Below are positions 25,922 through 34,568 of a DNA stretch of 51,724 nt, in pieces. The stretch lies in NCBI GenBank assembly GCA_910578405.1, contig CAJTQO010000023.1:1-51724 (forward strand), given 5' to 3'. Source of the DNA: an uncultured Lachnospiraceae bacterium. GTDB lineage: Bacteria > Bacillota > Clostridia > Lachnospirales > Lachnospiraceae. The translations under genes were made by a program, and so were the position numbers. Positions within the stretch are counted from its first letter, which is position 1. Every line of letters begins with the position of its first letter. The notes beneath the pieces were generated by a model. It ran no database searches. It was not told the DNA's origin and was given only the letters and a program-made list of their open reading frames with translations.

Positions 25922-26884
25922 ATGAATCCGATTGTGGAAGAAATTGGTAAAATTGGCATCGTGCCGGTTATTGCGCTGGATGATGCAAAGGATGCGAAAC
26001 CGTTGGCGGAAGCTTTAATCAGGGGCGGGCTTCCTTGCGCAGAGGTTACGTTCCGCACGGAAGCGGCGGAAGAGTCTATCCGTATTATGGCAGAGGAATT
26101 TCCTGATATGCTGGTAGGCGCCGGAACGGTATTGACAAAAGAGCAGGTAGACCGGGCGGTAAATGCAGGCGCGAAGTTTATTGTAAGCCCTGGGTTGAAT
26201 CCTAAAACAGTGGCATATTGTCAGGAGAAAAATGTCCCTATACTTCCCGGCACATCTAACCCAAGTGATGTGGAAGCAGCCATTGAGTTAGGGCTGGAGG
26301 TGGTTAAATTCTTTCCGGCGGAACAGGCAGGCGGTCTGAATATGATTAAGGCAATGAGCGCCCCTTATACGAAGATGAAGTTTATGCCTACCGGCGGCGT
26401 TAATGCAAATAATTTAAAGGACTATCTGGATTTCAAAAAAATCATTGCATGTGGCGGCAGTTGGATGGTGAAGAAAGAACTGGTGGCGCAAGGCAAGTTC
26501 GATGAGATTGAAGCTCTGACCAGGGAAGCGGTTCATAAGATGTTGGGCTTTGAAATAAGACATGTGGGCATCAATGAAAAAGACGGAGAATCTGCAGCCA
26601 AGACAGCGGGCGCTTTTGAAAAGATTTTTGGTTTTACGCAGAAACCGGGCGAAAGCGCTATTTTTGCGGGAACTGCAGTGGAAGTGATGAAAAAGCCTTA
26701 CCTTGGAGCAAACGGGCATATTGCGATTGGAACGAATTATATTGAGAGGGCCATTTACCATTTAAGCAGGTTAGGCGTGGAATTTGATGAAAGCACAGCC
26801 GGAATGGATGAGAAGGGGAATATGAGGATTATTTACTTGAAAGAGGAAATTGGCGGATTTGCAGTGCATCTTTTGCAGAAATAA
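25922..26884 (+). CDS. KDPG/KHG aldolase fused to a C-terminal VOC (glyoxalase-like) domain
   Basis: Residues 1-205 are a complete 2-keto-3-deoxy-6-phosphogluconate / 4-hydroxy-2-oxoglutarate aldolase: catalytic E41 and R45 in CAEVTFRT, Schiff-base lysine K129 in LEVVKFFPAEQAGG, and FMPTGGVN. It would split KDPG to pyruvate and glyceraldehyde-3-phosphate, or KHG to pyruvate and glyoxylate. Residues 210-320 form a VOC-type domain (IRHVGINEKDGESAAKTAGAFEKIFGF; GHIAIGTNYIERAIYHLSRLGVEF), with H214, E254 and H266 as possible metal ligands. Single-domain aldolases are about 205-215 residues, so this is a true fusion. A D-2-hydroxyacid dehydrogenase gene follows. AAAGGGG lies upstream of the ATG. 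Confidence 0.9.
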   Translation: MNPIVEEIGKIGIVPVIALDDAKDAKPLAEALIRGGLPCAEVTFRTEAAEESIRIMAEEFPDMLVGAGTVLTKEQVDRAVNAGAKFIVSPGLNPKTVAYCQEKNVPILPGTSNPSDVEAAIELGLEVVKFFPAEQAGGLNMIKAMSAPYTKMKFMPTGGVNANNLKDYLDFKKIIACGGSWMVKKELVAQGKFDEIEALTREAVHKMLGFEIRHVGINEKDGESAAKTAGAFEKIFGFTQKPGESAIFAGTAVEVMKKPYLGANGHIAIGTNYIERAIYHLSRLGVEFDESTAGMDEKGNMRIIYLKEEIGGFAVHLLQK

Positions 26885-26907
26885 GATATGGAATGATTGG
26901 CTTGGGG

Positions 26908-26940
26908 GAACCGTCGGGTGGGGCTGGCGGTTCTTTTTTG
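26908..26940 (+). terminator. Terminator after the aldolase fusion gene
   Basis: GAACCG and CGGTTC enclose a G-rich loop and are followed by TTTTTT, 23 bases after the stop. Confidence 0.75.
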
Positions 26941-26975
26941 TTTTAAACCTCAATCAGACACGTTTTCGTTCACGG

Positions 26976-27069
26976 CAGACGCAATGGAGCCTAAGAGCCG
27001 GGGGCTTTTTATGGTTAGCGCTGAGGTTTATGGTTGGCTCCGTCTTGAAAAGCTTAAGTTAATGACATA
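26976..27069. repeat. Structured palindromic element ahead of the dehydrogenase gene
   Basis: An outer stem pairs CAGACG(CAAT)GGAGCC (26976-26991) with GGCTCCGTCTTG (27036-27047). Inside it a small hairpin AGCC-GGG-GGCT runs into five Ts, like an attenuator. The right flank (TTATGGTTGGCTCC, TTGAAAAGCTTAAG, AATGACAT) resembles the right tip of the MITE-like element at 2850-3068. It may be a related inserted repeat that now provides the leader of the next gene. Confidence 0.55.
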
Positions 27070-27092
27070 GGGAATTTAGGAGGATTTGGTAA

Positions 27093-28052
27093 ATGAAGAT
27101 TGTTATTTTGGAGAGGGATAGCGTTGGCAGGGATGTGTCAGTGGAATGTTTCAAGGAATTGGGAGAGGTGACCGTTTACTCCAATACGGTTGCCGGTGAA
27201 GTGGAGGAACGGGTGCGGGATGCGGAAGTTATTATAGCGAATAAAGCTCCGTTACATAAAGAAACTTTGCAGGGAGCGGCAGGGGTGAAACTAATTTGTG
27301 AATTTGCCACAGGATATGACAATGTGGACTTGGATTACTGCCGTGAGAAAGGGATTAAGGTGGCGAATGTGGTTAATTACTCCACCGCTGCAGTGGCACA
27401 GCATACGTTTGCTTTGTGCTTCTATGTTTTAGAAAAGCTAAACCATTATGACCATTATGTAAAGTCCGGGGAGTATGCGGCACAGTCCAGGTTTTCTAAT
27501 TTTGACCTTCCGTTTACGGAATTGGAAGGAAAAGTGTGGGGAATTATCGGTATGGGGAATATTGGGCGCAGGGTAGCAAGGATTGCGGAGTCATTTGGCT
27601 GTAAAGTGATTTTTTATTCTGCGTCAGGCAAGAGCAGTTGCACCGATTATGAACGGGTAGAGTTGGATGATTTACTGAAATCTTCCGATTTTGTTTCCAT
27701 TCATTGCCCTTTGAGCGACAGAACAAGGAATTTGATAAATATGGATGCTTTAAAGAAAATGAAGAGGACAGCTATCCTGATTAATGTGGCGCGGGGACCG
27801 GTAGTGGATGACGGGGCATTGTATACGGCTTTGCAGGATGGGCTGATTGCGGGCGCCGGGCTGGATGTGACAAGTACGGAACCGATGAAGGATACCAATC
27901 CGCTAAGCAGGATGATGGACAGCAATAAGTTGATTATTACACCGCACCTTGCCTGGGCGAGTACAGAAGCGCGTAACCGTGTGGTTATGGAAACATATAG
28001 AAATATCAAAGCATATCAGGAAGGAGAGAGCAGGAATATTGTCAATGGATAG
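27093..28052 (+). CDS. NAD-dependent D-2-hydroxyacid dehydrogenase
   Basis: The 319-residue protein has the two-domain layout of this family. The nucleotide site is VWGIIGMGNIGRRVARIAESFG (about 149-170). The catalytic set is visible: arginine in NVARGPVVDDGALYTALQDGL (near 236), glutamate in STEPM and histidine in ITPHLAWAS. It reduces 2-keto acids to D-2-hydroxy acids or the reverse; glycerate/hydroxypyruvate and lactate/pyruvate are common substrates and cannot be told apart here. AGGAGG lies nine bases before the ATG. Its last codons overlap the start of the next gene by 8 bases. Confidence 0.9.
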   Translation: MKIVILERDSVGRDVSVECFKELGEVTVYSNTVAGEVEERVRDAEVIIANKAPLHKETLQGAAGVKLICEFATGYDNVDLDYCREKGIKVANVVNYSTAAVAQHTFALCFYVLEKLNHYDHYVKSGEYAAQSRFSNFDLPFTELEGKVWGIIGMGNIGRRVARIAESFGCKVIFYSASGKSSCTDYERVELDDLLKSSDFVSIHCPLSDRTRNLINMDALKKMKRTAILINVARGPVVDDGALYTALQDGLIAGAGLDVTSTEPMKDTNPLSRMMDSNKLIITPHLAWASTEARNRVVMETYRNIKAYQEGESRNIVNG

Positions 28053-28944
28053 AATGGAAAAAAATAAAAAAACGGTTTGGTTGGCCGGTATTGGAATGCT
28101 TCTTGTTTTGGCAGTGGGAGGAGTGATTGCAGTGAAGGGAAAGAGCGCCGGGAGTGACCGGAAAGAAGAAAATACGACAGGGCAGGCGGAGGAAGACAGG
28201 AATATGGCAAAGGAAACGGAAGATGGGACAATCACCGCGATGTACATTCCCTTTGGGGAAGAGGGACATGTATTTATAGGGGAACAATCCGGGCCTTTTA
28301 CTGCAACTTTTCCTGAAGAAATATACGATGCAGAGGGAAATTTAATTAAAAAGGAACAGTTAGCGAAGGGGAATGTCATAAAAATATACGGAAACGGAAT
28401 AATGTTGGAATCTTATCCAGGACAGTATCCGGGGATTACACGGATGGAAGTGGTAAAGGAGGGGAATCCGTCCGATGCGGATGCCTATCAGGAGCTTATC
28501 AATGAATTTTACCACGAACCAGACCCGTCGCAGCCTCCGACCTTAAATGTGGAATACCGGACAGATTTGGCAGTGGTGACGGTAATGGTTGGACGCGGCG
28601 GATATGAATGGGTGTATTTGGATGAGGATGGGCTTAGCAATGCAGTGGTGGCCGATTCCTTACATGTGCTGGATTGGGAGGAAATCGCGGATCTTGTGTT
28701 AGAGGAGCCGGTGGATGTAACTTTGCGTTTTTCTGAGAAACCAAAGGAAGTGGAAATCATCCGGTATGACGCTTCTTATGCAGGCAAAGCGCAAGAAAAT
28801 CCGGAAGGGGAAAAAGTTACGGCAGAGGAAAAAGAAGGAGAATTGGTTCTAAAAGGCGTGGACGGAGGTTATATATATAATATAACGGCCAAATGGGAAA
28901 ATGGAAGGGCAACTTATGGATTTGTAACGATTGCAAAAGATTAG
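28045..28944 (+). CDS. Membrane-anchored extracellular protein of unknown function
   Basis: The 299-residue protein starts inside the end of the dehydrogenase gene (ATG 28045), with AGGA upstream. A basic N terminus is followed by one hydrophobic segment (VWLAGIGMLLVLAVGGVIAV, about 11-30) and a charged, acidic remainder, so it is probably outside the membrane. Residues about 60-140 (FIGEQSGPFTATFPEEIYD...GNVIKIYGNGIMLESYPGQYPGITRMEVV) resemble small OB-fold DUF3221/YobA-type domains; I hold this loosely. The C-terminal part (YDASYAGKAQ...GGYIYNITAKWENGRATYGF) looks like a beta-rich domain. There is no lipobox cysteine. Translational coupling to a cytoplasmic dehydrogenase is odd. Confidence 0.7.
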   Translation: MDRMEKNKKTVWLAGIGMLLVLAVGGVIAVKGKSAGSDRKEENTTGQAEEDRNMAKETEDGTITAMYIPFGEEGHVFIGEQSGPFTATFPEEIYDAEGNLIKKEQLAKGNVIKIYGNGIMLESYPGQYPGITRMEVVKEGNPSDADAYQELINEFYHEPDPSQPPTLNVEYRTDLAVVTVMVGRGGYEWVYLDEDGLSNAVVADSLHVLDWEEIADLVLEEPVDVTLRFSEKPKEVEIIRYDASYAGKAQENPEGEKVTAEEKEGELVLKGVDGGYIYNITAKWENGRATYGFVTIAKD

Positions 28945-29152
28945 ACTTTGTCTATTTTGAATAGAAAAATGTATAATTATAAATTATTTTCGACAAATTT
29001 GTTGAGAAAATAGGAAAAATATGCTCTTACCCCTTTTCTAGTTTGGGACAATGTGATAAAATTAAAATATTACAGGGTGGCGGGGATGGAAATGGTATAT
29101 CCTGCGTAGCAGTGACTGTATTTTAGAGAGGTAATAAATTAGGAGGTGTATT

Positions 29153-30361
29153 ATGGCAAAAGAAATGATTGCAATGCTTCTTGCCGGTGGACAGGGTTCC
29201 CGCCTGTATGCATTGACAGAGAAACTTGCAAAACCGGCAGTTCCATTTGGCGGAAAATACCGTATTATAGATTTTCCGTTATCCAATTGTGTAAATTCAG
29301 GGATTGACACAGTTGGTATCCTGACACAGTATCAGCCATTGGTACTGAATGAATATATCGGAAACGGTCAGCCGTGGGATTTAGACCGTCTCTACGGGGG
29401 TGTACATGTTTTGCCGCCTTATCAGAAAGCAAGTGGGTCAGACTGGTATAAGGGGACAGCCAATGCGATTTACCAGAACATATCTTTTATTGAAAGGTAT
29501 GACCCTAAGTACGTGATTATCCTTTCCGGTGATCAGATTTGTAAGCAGGATTACAGTGATTTCTTAAAATTCCACAAGGAAAAGGATGCCGAATTCAGTG
29601 TGGCCGTTATGGAGGTTCCGTGGGAGGAAGCTTCCCGTTTTGGCCTGATGGTAGCGGATGAGAATGATAAAATTACAGAATTCCAGGAGAAGCCAAAGCA
29701 GCCGAAATCCAATCTGGCTTCCATGGGTATTTATATTTTCAATTGGGATATTTTAAAACAATATCTGGAAGAAGATGAGGCAGATTCGAAGTCAGCCAAT
29801 GACTTTGGCAATAATATTATCCCGAACCTTTTAAGGGACAGGCGGAGAATGTATGCTTATCATTTCAATGGTTATTGGAAAGACGTTGGGACGATTTCTT
29901 CCCTTTGGGAAGCGAATATGGAAGTATTGGATCCGGAACACAGCGGGATTAACCTGTTTGACGAGGACTGGAAGATTTATAGCCGTAACAGCGGTATGAC
30001 AGGGCATAAGATTAGCGCTGGGGCAACCATAGAGAACTCTATGATTACAGATGGCTGCCGGATTAAAGGGACAGTTAAGCATTCTATTTTATTTGCAGGC
30101 GTAAAGGTGGAAGACGGCGCGGTAATTGAGGATGCGGTTATTATGGGCGGTACGGTAATCAGGGCAGGGGCTGTTGTGAAACATTGTATCGTTGCTGAAA
30201 ATGTGACAATTGGTGAGAATGCAGTGGTAGGCGAGATGCCTTCCGGTGAGGAAAATGGAGTTGCAACCATTGGAGCGAATATTTCCATTGGCGCAAACGC
30301 TAAGATTGGGCCGAAAGCCATGGTGGATAAAGATGTGAAAGGCGGTGAAGAACAATGGTAA
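29153..30361 (+). CDS. glgC: Glucose-1-phosphate adenylyltransferase GlgC
   Basis: GlgC makes ADP-glucose from ATP and glucose-1-phosphate, the committed step of bacterial glycogen synthesis. The protein (402 residues) has the nucleotide loop LLAGGQGSRLYALTEKLAKPAVPFGGKYRIIDFPLSNC, the sugar-binding region SNLASMGIYIFNWDIL and FNGYWKDVGTISSLWEAN, and a C-terminal left-handed beta-helix of hexapeptide repeats. AGGAGG precedes the ATG. It overlaps glgD by seven bases, so the two are translated together and probably form a heterotetramer. No glgA or glgB is seen in the window. Confidence 0.96.
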   Translation: MAKEMIAMLLAGGQGSRLYALTEKLAKPAVPFGGKYRIIDFPLSNCVNSGIDTVGILTQYQPLVLNEYIGNGQPWDLDRLYGGVHVLPPYQKASGSDWYKGTANAIYQNISFIERYDPKYVIILSGDQICKQDYSDFLKFHKEKDAEFSVAVMEVPWEEASRFGLMVADENDKITEFQEKPKQPKSNLASMGIYIFNWDILKQYLEEDEADSKSANDFGNNIIPNLLRDRRRMYAYHFNGYWKDVGTISSLWEANMEVLDPEHSGINLFDEDWKIYSRNSGMTGHKISAGATIENSMITDGCRIKGTVKHSILFAGVKVEDGAVIEDAVIMGGTVIRAGAVVKHCIVAENVTIGENAVVGEMPSGEENGVATIGANISIGANAKIGPKAMVDKDVKGGEEQW

Positions 30362-31497
30362 ATTCGAATAAGAGTGCGCTTGGTATTATTTTCCCTAACA
30401 GCTATGATGCAATGGTTCCGGAATTGGTAAATGTGCGCCTGATGGCTTCCATCCCCTTTGGCAGTCGTTATCGTCTGATAGATTTTATTTTATCCAGTAT
30501 GGCTCATTGTGATATTGCCAATATTTCCATTATGGTAAATAACAATTACCATTCCTTAATGGATCATCTGGATTCCGGCCGTGAATGGGATTTGGTGCGT
30601 AAAAATGGTGGTTTACATATTTTCCCTCCTTTTGCAGAGAAAGAGTCAAAGCCCTATGTGGGCCGTGTAGGGGCTATGGCAAGCATCCTGGACTTTTTAC
30701 GGGATCAGAAAGAAAAATATGTTGTAATCGCAGATACGAATGTAGTGGTTAATTTTGATTTTAAGGCGCTGATTAAAGCGCATATGGAAAGCGGAGCGGA
30801 TGTAACAGCCGTTTACAATGAGCAGGAGCTGCCGGAAAGCCTGTTAAAGTCCACTTCCAATGACAAAGGTTTTTACTACACGATGAATATCGAAGACGGA
30901 CGCGTTACCAGGATGTTTGTGAATGCGAGGGAACCGGGCATCCAGAATTTCTGCATGAATATATATGTGATTGACCGTGAGCTGTTAATTGATTTGGTAA
31001 ATACCGCATTTGTCCATGGGCAGGAATTCTTTGAAAGGGATGTTTTGCTGCCTAAGCTGAATAAGCTGAATGTACAGGGCTATAAATACAATGGGTATGT
31101 AGCGCGTATTACGGATATGAAGAGTTATTTTGATGAGAACATGAAGCTTCTGGATGACCATAATCTGGACGCCCTTTTCTCCGGTTCTCCGATTTACACA
31201 AAAATCCGTGATGATAATCCAACCAGATATATTGATGGGGCAAAAGTCCAGAATGTGATGGTAGCCGACGGTTGTATTATAGAAGGTGAAGTGGAAAACA
31301 GCGTTCTGTTCCGTGGCGTGAAAGTTGCAAAAGGCGCAAAGGTAAAAAATTGCATCCTGATGCAGGGAACGAGCATAGAAGCCGGTGCGGAAGCGGAATA
31401 TCTGATTACCGATAAAAATGTGACAATAACAGCCGGTAAAGAAATGAAAGGGACAGATACATTCCCGGTTTATATTGGGAAGTTCCAGTCTGTCTGA
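30355..31497 (+). CDS. glgD: GlgD, regulatory subunit of glucose-1-phosphate adenylyltransferase
   Basis: GlgD is a paralogue of GlgC found in Firmicutes. Here (380 residues) the catalytic loop GGQGSRL is replaced by IIFPNSYDAMVPELVNVR, so it is not expected to be active alone, while the core RYRLIDFILSSM and the C-terminal beta-helix (VADGCIIEGEVENSVLFRGVKVAKGAKVKNCILMQGT) are kept. In Bacillus relatives GlgD stimulates GlgC. The overlap with glgC supports a fixed stoichiometry. Confidence 0.93.
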   Translation: MVNSNKSALGIIFPNSYDAMVPELVNVRLMASIPFGSRYRLIDFILSSMAHCDIANISIMVNNNYHSLMDHLDSGREWDLVRKNGGLHIFPPFAEKESKPYVGRVGAMASILDFLRDQKEKYVVIADTNVVVNFDFKALIKAHMESGADVTAVYNEQELPESLLKSTSNDKGFYYTMNIEDGRVTRMFVNAREPGIQNFCMNIYVIDRELLIDLVNTAFVHGQEFFERDVLLPKLNKLNVQGYKYNGYVARITDMKSYFDENMKLLDDHNLDALFSGSPIYTKIRDDNPTRYIDGAKVQNVMVADGCIIEGEVENSVLFRGVKVAKGAKVKNCILMQGTSIEAGAEAEYLITDKNVTITAGKEMKGTDTFPVYIGKFQSV

Positions 31498-31552
31498 TGT
31501 AAGGTAAGGCATTGAAGTAAGAATAAAGTAGATAGAAATGATAAACTATACA

Positions 31553-31602
31553 GGCGGCGTTTCCCAATCCCTTTTCGAAGAGAACAGGAACGTCGCCTTT
31601 TT
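31553..31602 (+). terminator. Terminator of the glgCD operon
   Basis: GGCGGCGTTTCC and GGAACGTCGCC pair over 11 bp with one bulge and are followed by five Ts, 55 bases after glgD. Confidence 0.8.
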
Positions 31603-31680
31603 ATGAAGGAAGCGTATGCCATACCGAACTGTTATTTTATAAAACGGATTGGAAACGATATGGAAAGGAGAGGAACCTTT

Positions 31681-32598
31681 ATGAAAATGTTGGAAATAAG
31701 CGGCTATTCCAAAGATGTGTCAGCAATTGGTTTGGGCTGTATGAGGCTGACAGGATTAAAAGAGGAAAGCAAAGTAAGGGCTCTTGTGGATGGATGCATG
31801 GAGCTTGGAATTAATTTTTTTGATCATGCAGATATTTATGCGGGCGGTGAGGCAGAGGCTGTGTTTGGCAGGGCAATGAAAGGCAGGGAGAGGGAGCGGA
31901 TGGTAGTGCAGACGAAGTGCGCTATCCGGCCGGGCTGTTGTTATGATTTTTCAAAAGAGCATATTTTGGAGGCTGTGGATGCCAGCCTAAAAAGGCTTTG
32001 CACGGGCTATATTGATATATTGCTGCTCCATCGTCCGGACGCGTTGATGGAGCCGGAGGAGGTGGCGGAAGCTTTCCGGCAGTTGAAGAAGGCCGGAAAG
32101 GTACGCGGCTTTGGGGTAAGTAACCACAATCCTATGCAGATAGAACTTCTGAACAGTTGCCTGGATGAGCCTTTGTGTGTGAATCAGATACAGTATTCGA
32201 TTGCCCATTGTCCGTCCATTGACGCCGGATTGAATGTGAATATCCATAACGATGCCGGATGCGTCAGGGAGGGCAGCGTAATTGAATATTGCCGGCTGAA
32301 GAAAATCAGGCTGCAGGCTTGGTCCCCGTTCCAGTATGGGATGTTTGAAGGCATATTTATTGGAAATGAGAAATTTCCTGCTTTAAATGATGTTTTGAAC
32401 CGATTGTCAGACAAGTATGGCGTGACGGCAAATGCAGTGGCGGTTGCGTGGATTATGAGACATCCTGCAGGAATACAGACAATTGTGGGAAGCACGAATA
32501 TGGGACGCATTAAGGATATCAGTAAGGCAAGTGAAGTGCATTTGACCAGGGAAGAATGGTACGAACTGTATCTGGCGGCAGGAAAGGCGCTTCCGTAA
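31681..32598 (+). CDS. Aldo/keto reductase
   Basis: The 305-residue protein has the (beta/alpha)8 aldo/keto-reductase pattern. The start MLEISGYSKDVSAIGLGCMRLTG is typical. The catalytic tetrad appears as D and Y in FFDHADIYAGGEAE, K in VVQTKCAI and H in LLLHRPD. The NADP-binding end contains PAGIQTIVGSTNMGRIKDI. It reduces an aldehyde or ketone with NAD(P)H; the substrate cannot be inferred. GGAGAGG lies upstream of the ATG at 31681, which is preferred over an in-frame ATG at 31603 lying at the terminator. A MATE exporter gene follows after 36 bases and may be co-transcribed. Confidence 0.92.
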   Translation: MKMLEISGYSKDVSAIGLGCMRLTGLKEESKVRALVDGCMELGINFFDHADIYAGGEAEAVFGRAMKGRERERMVVQTKCAIRPGCCYDFSKEHILEAVDASLKRLCTGYIDILLLHRPDALMEPEEVAEAFRQLKKAGKVRGFGVSNHNPMQIELLNSCLDEPLCVNQIQYSIAHCPSIDAGLNVNIHNDAGCVREGSVIEYCRLKKIRLQAWSPFQYGMFEGIFIGNEKFPALNDVLNRLSDKYGVTANAVAVAWIMRHPAGIQTIVGSTNMGRIKDISKASEVHLTREEWYELYLAAGKALP

Positions 32599-32634
32599 GA
32601 AAAAGTTAAATAAAAAGGAAAGGTATGGGAGGAA

Positions 32635-34026
32635 ATGGAAAAGAAAGGAAAGTTTAGGTTAGGGGAGGATTCGTTTTACAGCAGTATTTTTAAGCTGGTA
32701 CTGCCGATTATTGTGCAGAATCTGTTAAGCGCCGCTGTCAGTTCGGCGGATGTGGTGATGTTAAATTATGTAGGGCAATCTTCCATATCTGCAGTGTCAT
32801 TGGCGGCGCAGTACGCTTCTGTACTGTTTATGGTGTTTTATGGTTTGGGGACGGGAGCGACGATTTTGTGTGCGCAATATTATGGAAAAGGGGATATGAA
32901 AGCAATCCAGGCAGTGGAAGGCATTGCCATGCGTTTTTCCATTTTAATCTCCCTTGGGTTCTCAGGCTGTGCGTTATTTTTGCCTGAGGGAATGATGCGT
33001 ATTTTTACCAATGATGCGGAATTGATTGCAATAGGAGCGTCTTACTTAAGATGTATGAGCGTATGTTATCTTTGTTGGGGGATAACGGAAGTTTATCTGG
33101 CAATCCTTAGAAGCATCGGCAGGGTTATGATTAGTACGGCGTTAAATATATTGGCATTTTCCTTGAATGTTCTGTTAAACGCGGTGTTTATTTTCGGATT
33201 GTTTGGGGCTCCGAAATTAGGGGCGATGGGCGTTGCCATTGCCACTTCCCTGTCCCGTTTGATTGAATTGGCTGCATGTTTTGCAGTATCTTTCTTAAGT
33301 AAGGATATTAAGCTGGATTTCCGGTATTTGTTTACCAAAAATAAAATGTTATTTTCGGATTTTGTGAAATTGTCTTTGCCGGCATTGGGGAATGATATCA
33401 GTTGGAGTGTGGCATTTTCTATGTATTCCGTAATATTAGGACATCTTGGGACAGATGTGGTGGCTGCCAATTCTTTTGTTATAGTGGTAAGGAATTTCGG
33501 GACAATTTTATGTTTTGGCATGGCAAGTGCAGGAGGCATTCTGTTAGGGAAAATTATTGGGGAAAATAAGTTGGAAGAGGCCAAAGAAGGAGGAAAGAAG
33601 CTGATGAAGCTTACGGTAATTACCGGAGCCATTGGCGGTTTGATTATCCTGGCGGCGATTCCCCTTTTGATGGAATATGCCTCTTTGTCAGGGCAGGCAA
33701 TGCATTATCTGAAATATATGTTGTTGATTAATACTTATTATGTTATGGGAGCTGCCGTAAATACTACGTTGATTGCAGGGGTATTTCGGGCTGGGGGAGA
33801 CAGTCGGTTTGGATTTATCTGTGATACGATTGATATGTGGTGTTATGCGGTGCCTTTGGGATTCCTTGCGGCTTTTGTTTTTAAACTGCCTGTGATGTGG
33901 GTATATTTTCTATTATGTACGGATGAATTTGTGAAATGGCCCTGGGTAATTAAGCGTTACCGGAGTGGAAAATGGCTGAATAACATTACGAGGGACAATT
34001 TGTTTACAGAGGAAGGGGCTGTATAG
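32635..34026 (+). CDS. MATE-family efflux transporter
   Basis: The 463-residue protein has about twelve membrane segments in two related halves. The MATE pattern is visible in FKLVLPIIVQNLLSAAVSSADVVMLNYVGQSSISAVSLA, the corresponding second-half PALGNDISWSVAFSMYSVILGHLGTDVVAANSF, and GVFRAGGDSRFGF. Such transporters export cationic compounds using a sodium or proton gradient. Closeness to the aldo/keto reductase suggests, weakly, removal of a modified compound. A strong hairpin terminator follows. Confidence 0.93.
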   Translation: MEKKGKFRLGEDSFYSSIFKLVLPIIVQNLLSAAVSSADVVMLNYVGQSSISAVSLAAQYASVLFMVFYGLGTGATILCAQYYGKGDMKAIQAVEGIAMRFSILISLGFSGCALFLPEGMMRIFTNDAELIAIGASYLRCMSVCYLCWGITEVYLAILRSIGRVMISTALNILAFSLNVLLNAVFIFGLFGAPKLGAMGVAIATSLSRLIELAACFAVSFLSKDIKLDFRYLFTKNKMLFSDFVKLSLPALGNDISWSVAFSMYSVILGHLGTDVVAANSFVIVVRNFGTILCFGMASAGGILLGKIIGENKLEEAKEGGKKLMKLTVITGAIGGLIILAAIPLLMEYASLSGQAMHYLKYMLLINTYYVMGAAVNTTLIAGVFRAGGDSRFGFICDTIDMWCYAVPLGFLAAFVFKLPVMWVYFLLCTDEFVKWPWVIKRYRSGKWLNNITRDNLFTEEGAV

Positions 34027-34054
34027 AATGAAAGGGCCGGATGGGCCTTAAAAG

Positions 34055-34133
34055 AAAAGGGGCTGTTGCAAAATAGCTGTTATATACAAAATATGGTATT
34101 CAGAATGTTAGAATCTCAGCAACAGTCCCTTTT
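34055..34133. terminator. Bidirectional terminator between the MATE gene and the rubredoxin cluster
   Basis: AAAAGGGGCTGTTGC pairs with GCAACAGTCCCTTTT. The enclosed loop is about 50 bases. A/T tails on both sides suit convergent genes (plus-strand MATE, minus-strand rubredoxin). Confidence 0.7.
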
Positions 34134-34158
34134 ATCCTAAATTTGTTTCTGTCAATGG

Positions 34159-34317
34159 TTATATCGGGCGGAACAGGCTTTTGTCCACTCCACAGACAGG
34201 ACATATCCAGTCATCGGGGATGTTTTCAAAGGCGGTGCCAGGTGCAATGCCGCTGTCCGGATCCCCGGTTTCCGGGTCATAAATATATCCACAAGGGTCA
34301 CATATATATTTCTGCAT
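34159..34317 (-). CDS. Rubredoxin (copy 1)
   Basis: A 52-residue rubredoxin with a single iron bound by four cysteines: CDPCGYIYDPETGDPDSGI and CPVCGVDKSLF. It carries single electrons in the cytoplasm and in Clostridia supplies flavodiiron proteins and rubrerythrins. The start at 34317 has AAAGGAG eight bases upstream; an ATG at 34344 lacks a site. It is 251 bases downstream of a second rubredoxin, beyond a terminator, so it likely has its own promoter in 34318-34508. Confidence 0.95.
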   Translation of the reverse strand: MQKYICDPCGYIYDPETGDPDSGIAPGTAFENIPDDWICPVCGVDKSLFRPI

Positions 34318-34508
34318 ATTATATTCTCCTTTGCTGCACATCATTTTGTATCATAAGCGCTATGTTCCACATGGTTTTTGGGAGGAACATGGAACCTATC
34401 GTTTTATATAGGATACTATTTACGTTTTTTGGAGGATTATACAGAAATGACAGAAAAATTTATCTGTTTCTATGTAAAAAATGGGCATTTTATGAACGGG
34501 GGTCTTTT

Positions 34509-34552
34509 AAAAAGCCCGCAAATCAATCGTATTAACAGATTTGCGGGCTTTT
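34509..34552 (-). terminator. Terminator after rubredoxin copy 2
   Basis: AAAAGCCCGCAAATC pairs with GATTTGCGGGCTTTT around a 13-base loop, 17 bases beyond the stop of rubredoxin copy 2. A and T tails make it able to work in both directions. The remaining gap 34318-34508 shows no gene; a GTTCCA...TGGAAC inverted repeat lies near 34364-34396. Confidence 0.85.
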
Positions 34553-34568
34553 GGACTATTCCATGCTT

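Noticed and set aside
28945..29152. Riboswitch upstream of glgC
   Set aside because: No recognised motif or strong stem with terminator; only weak promoter-like sequences around 29038-29065.
34143..34535. Plus-strand open frame across rubredoxin copy 1
   Set aside because: Antisense to a certain rubredoxin and running through a terminator region.
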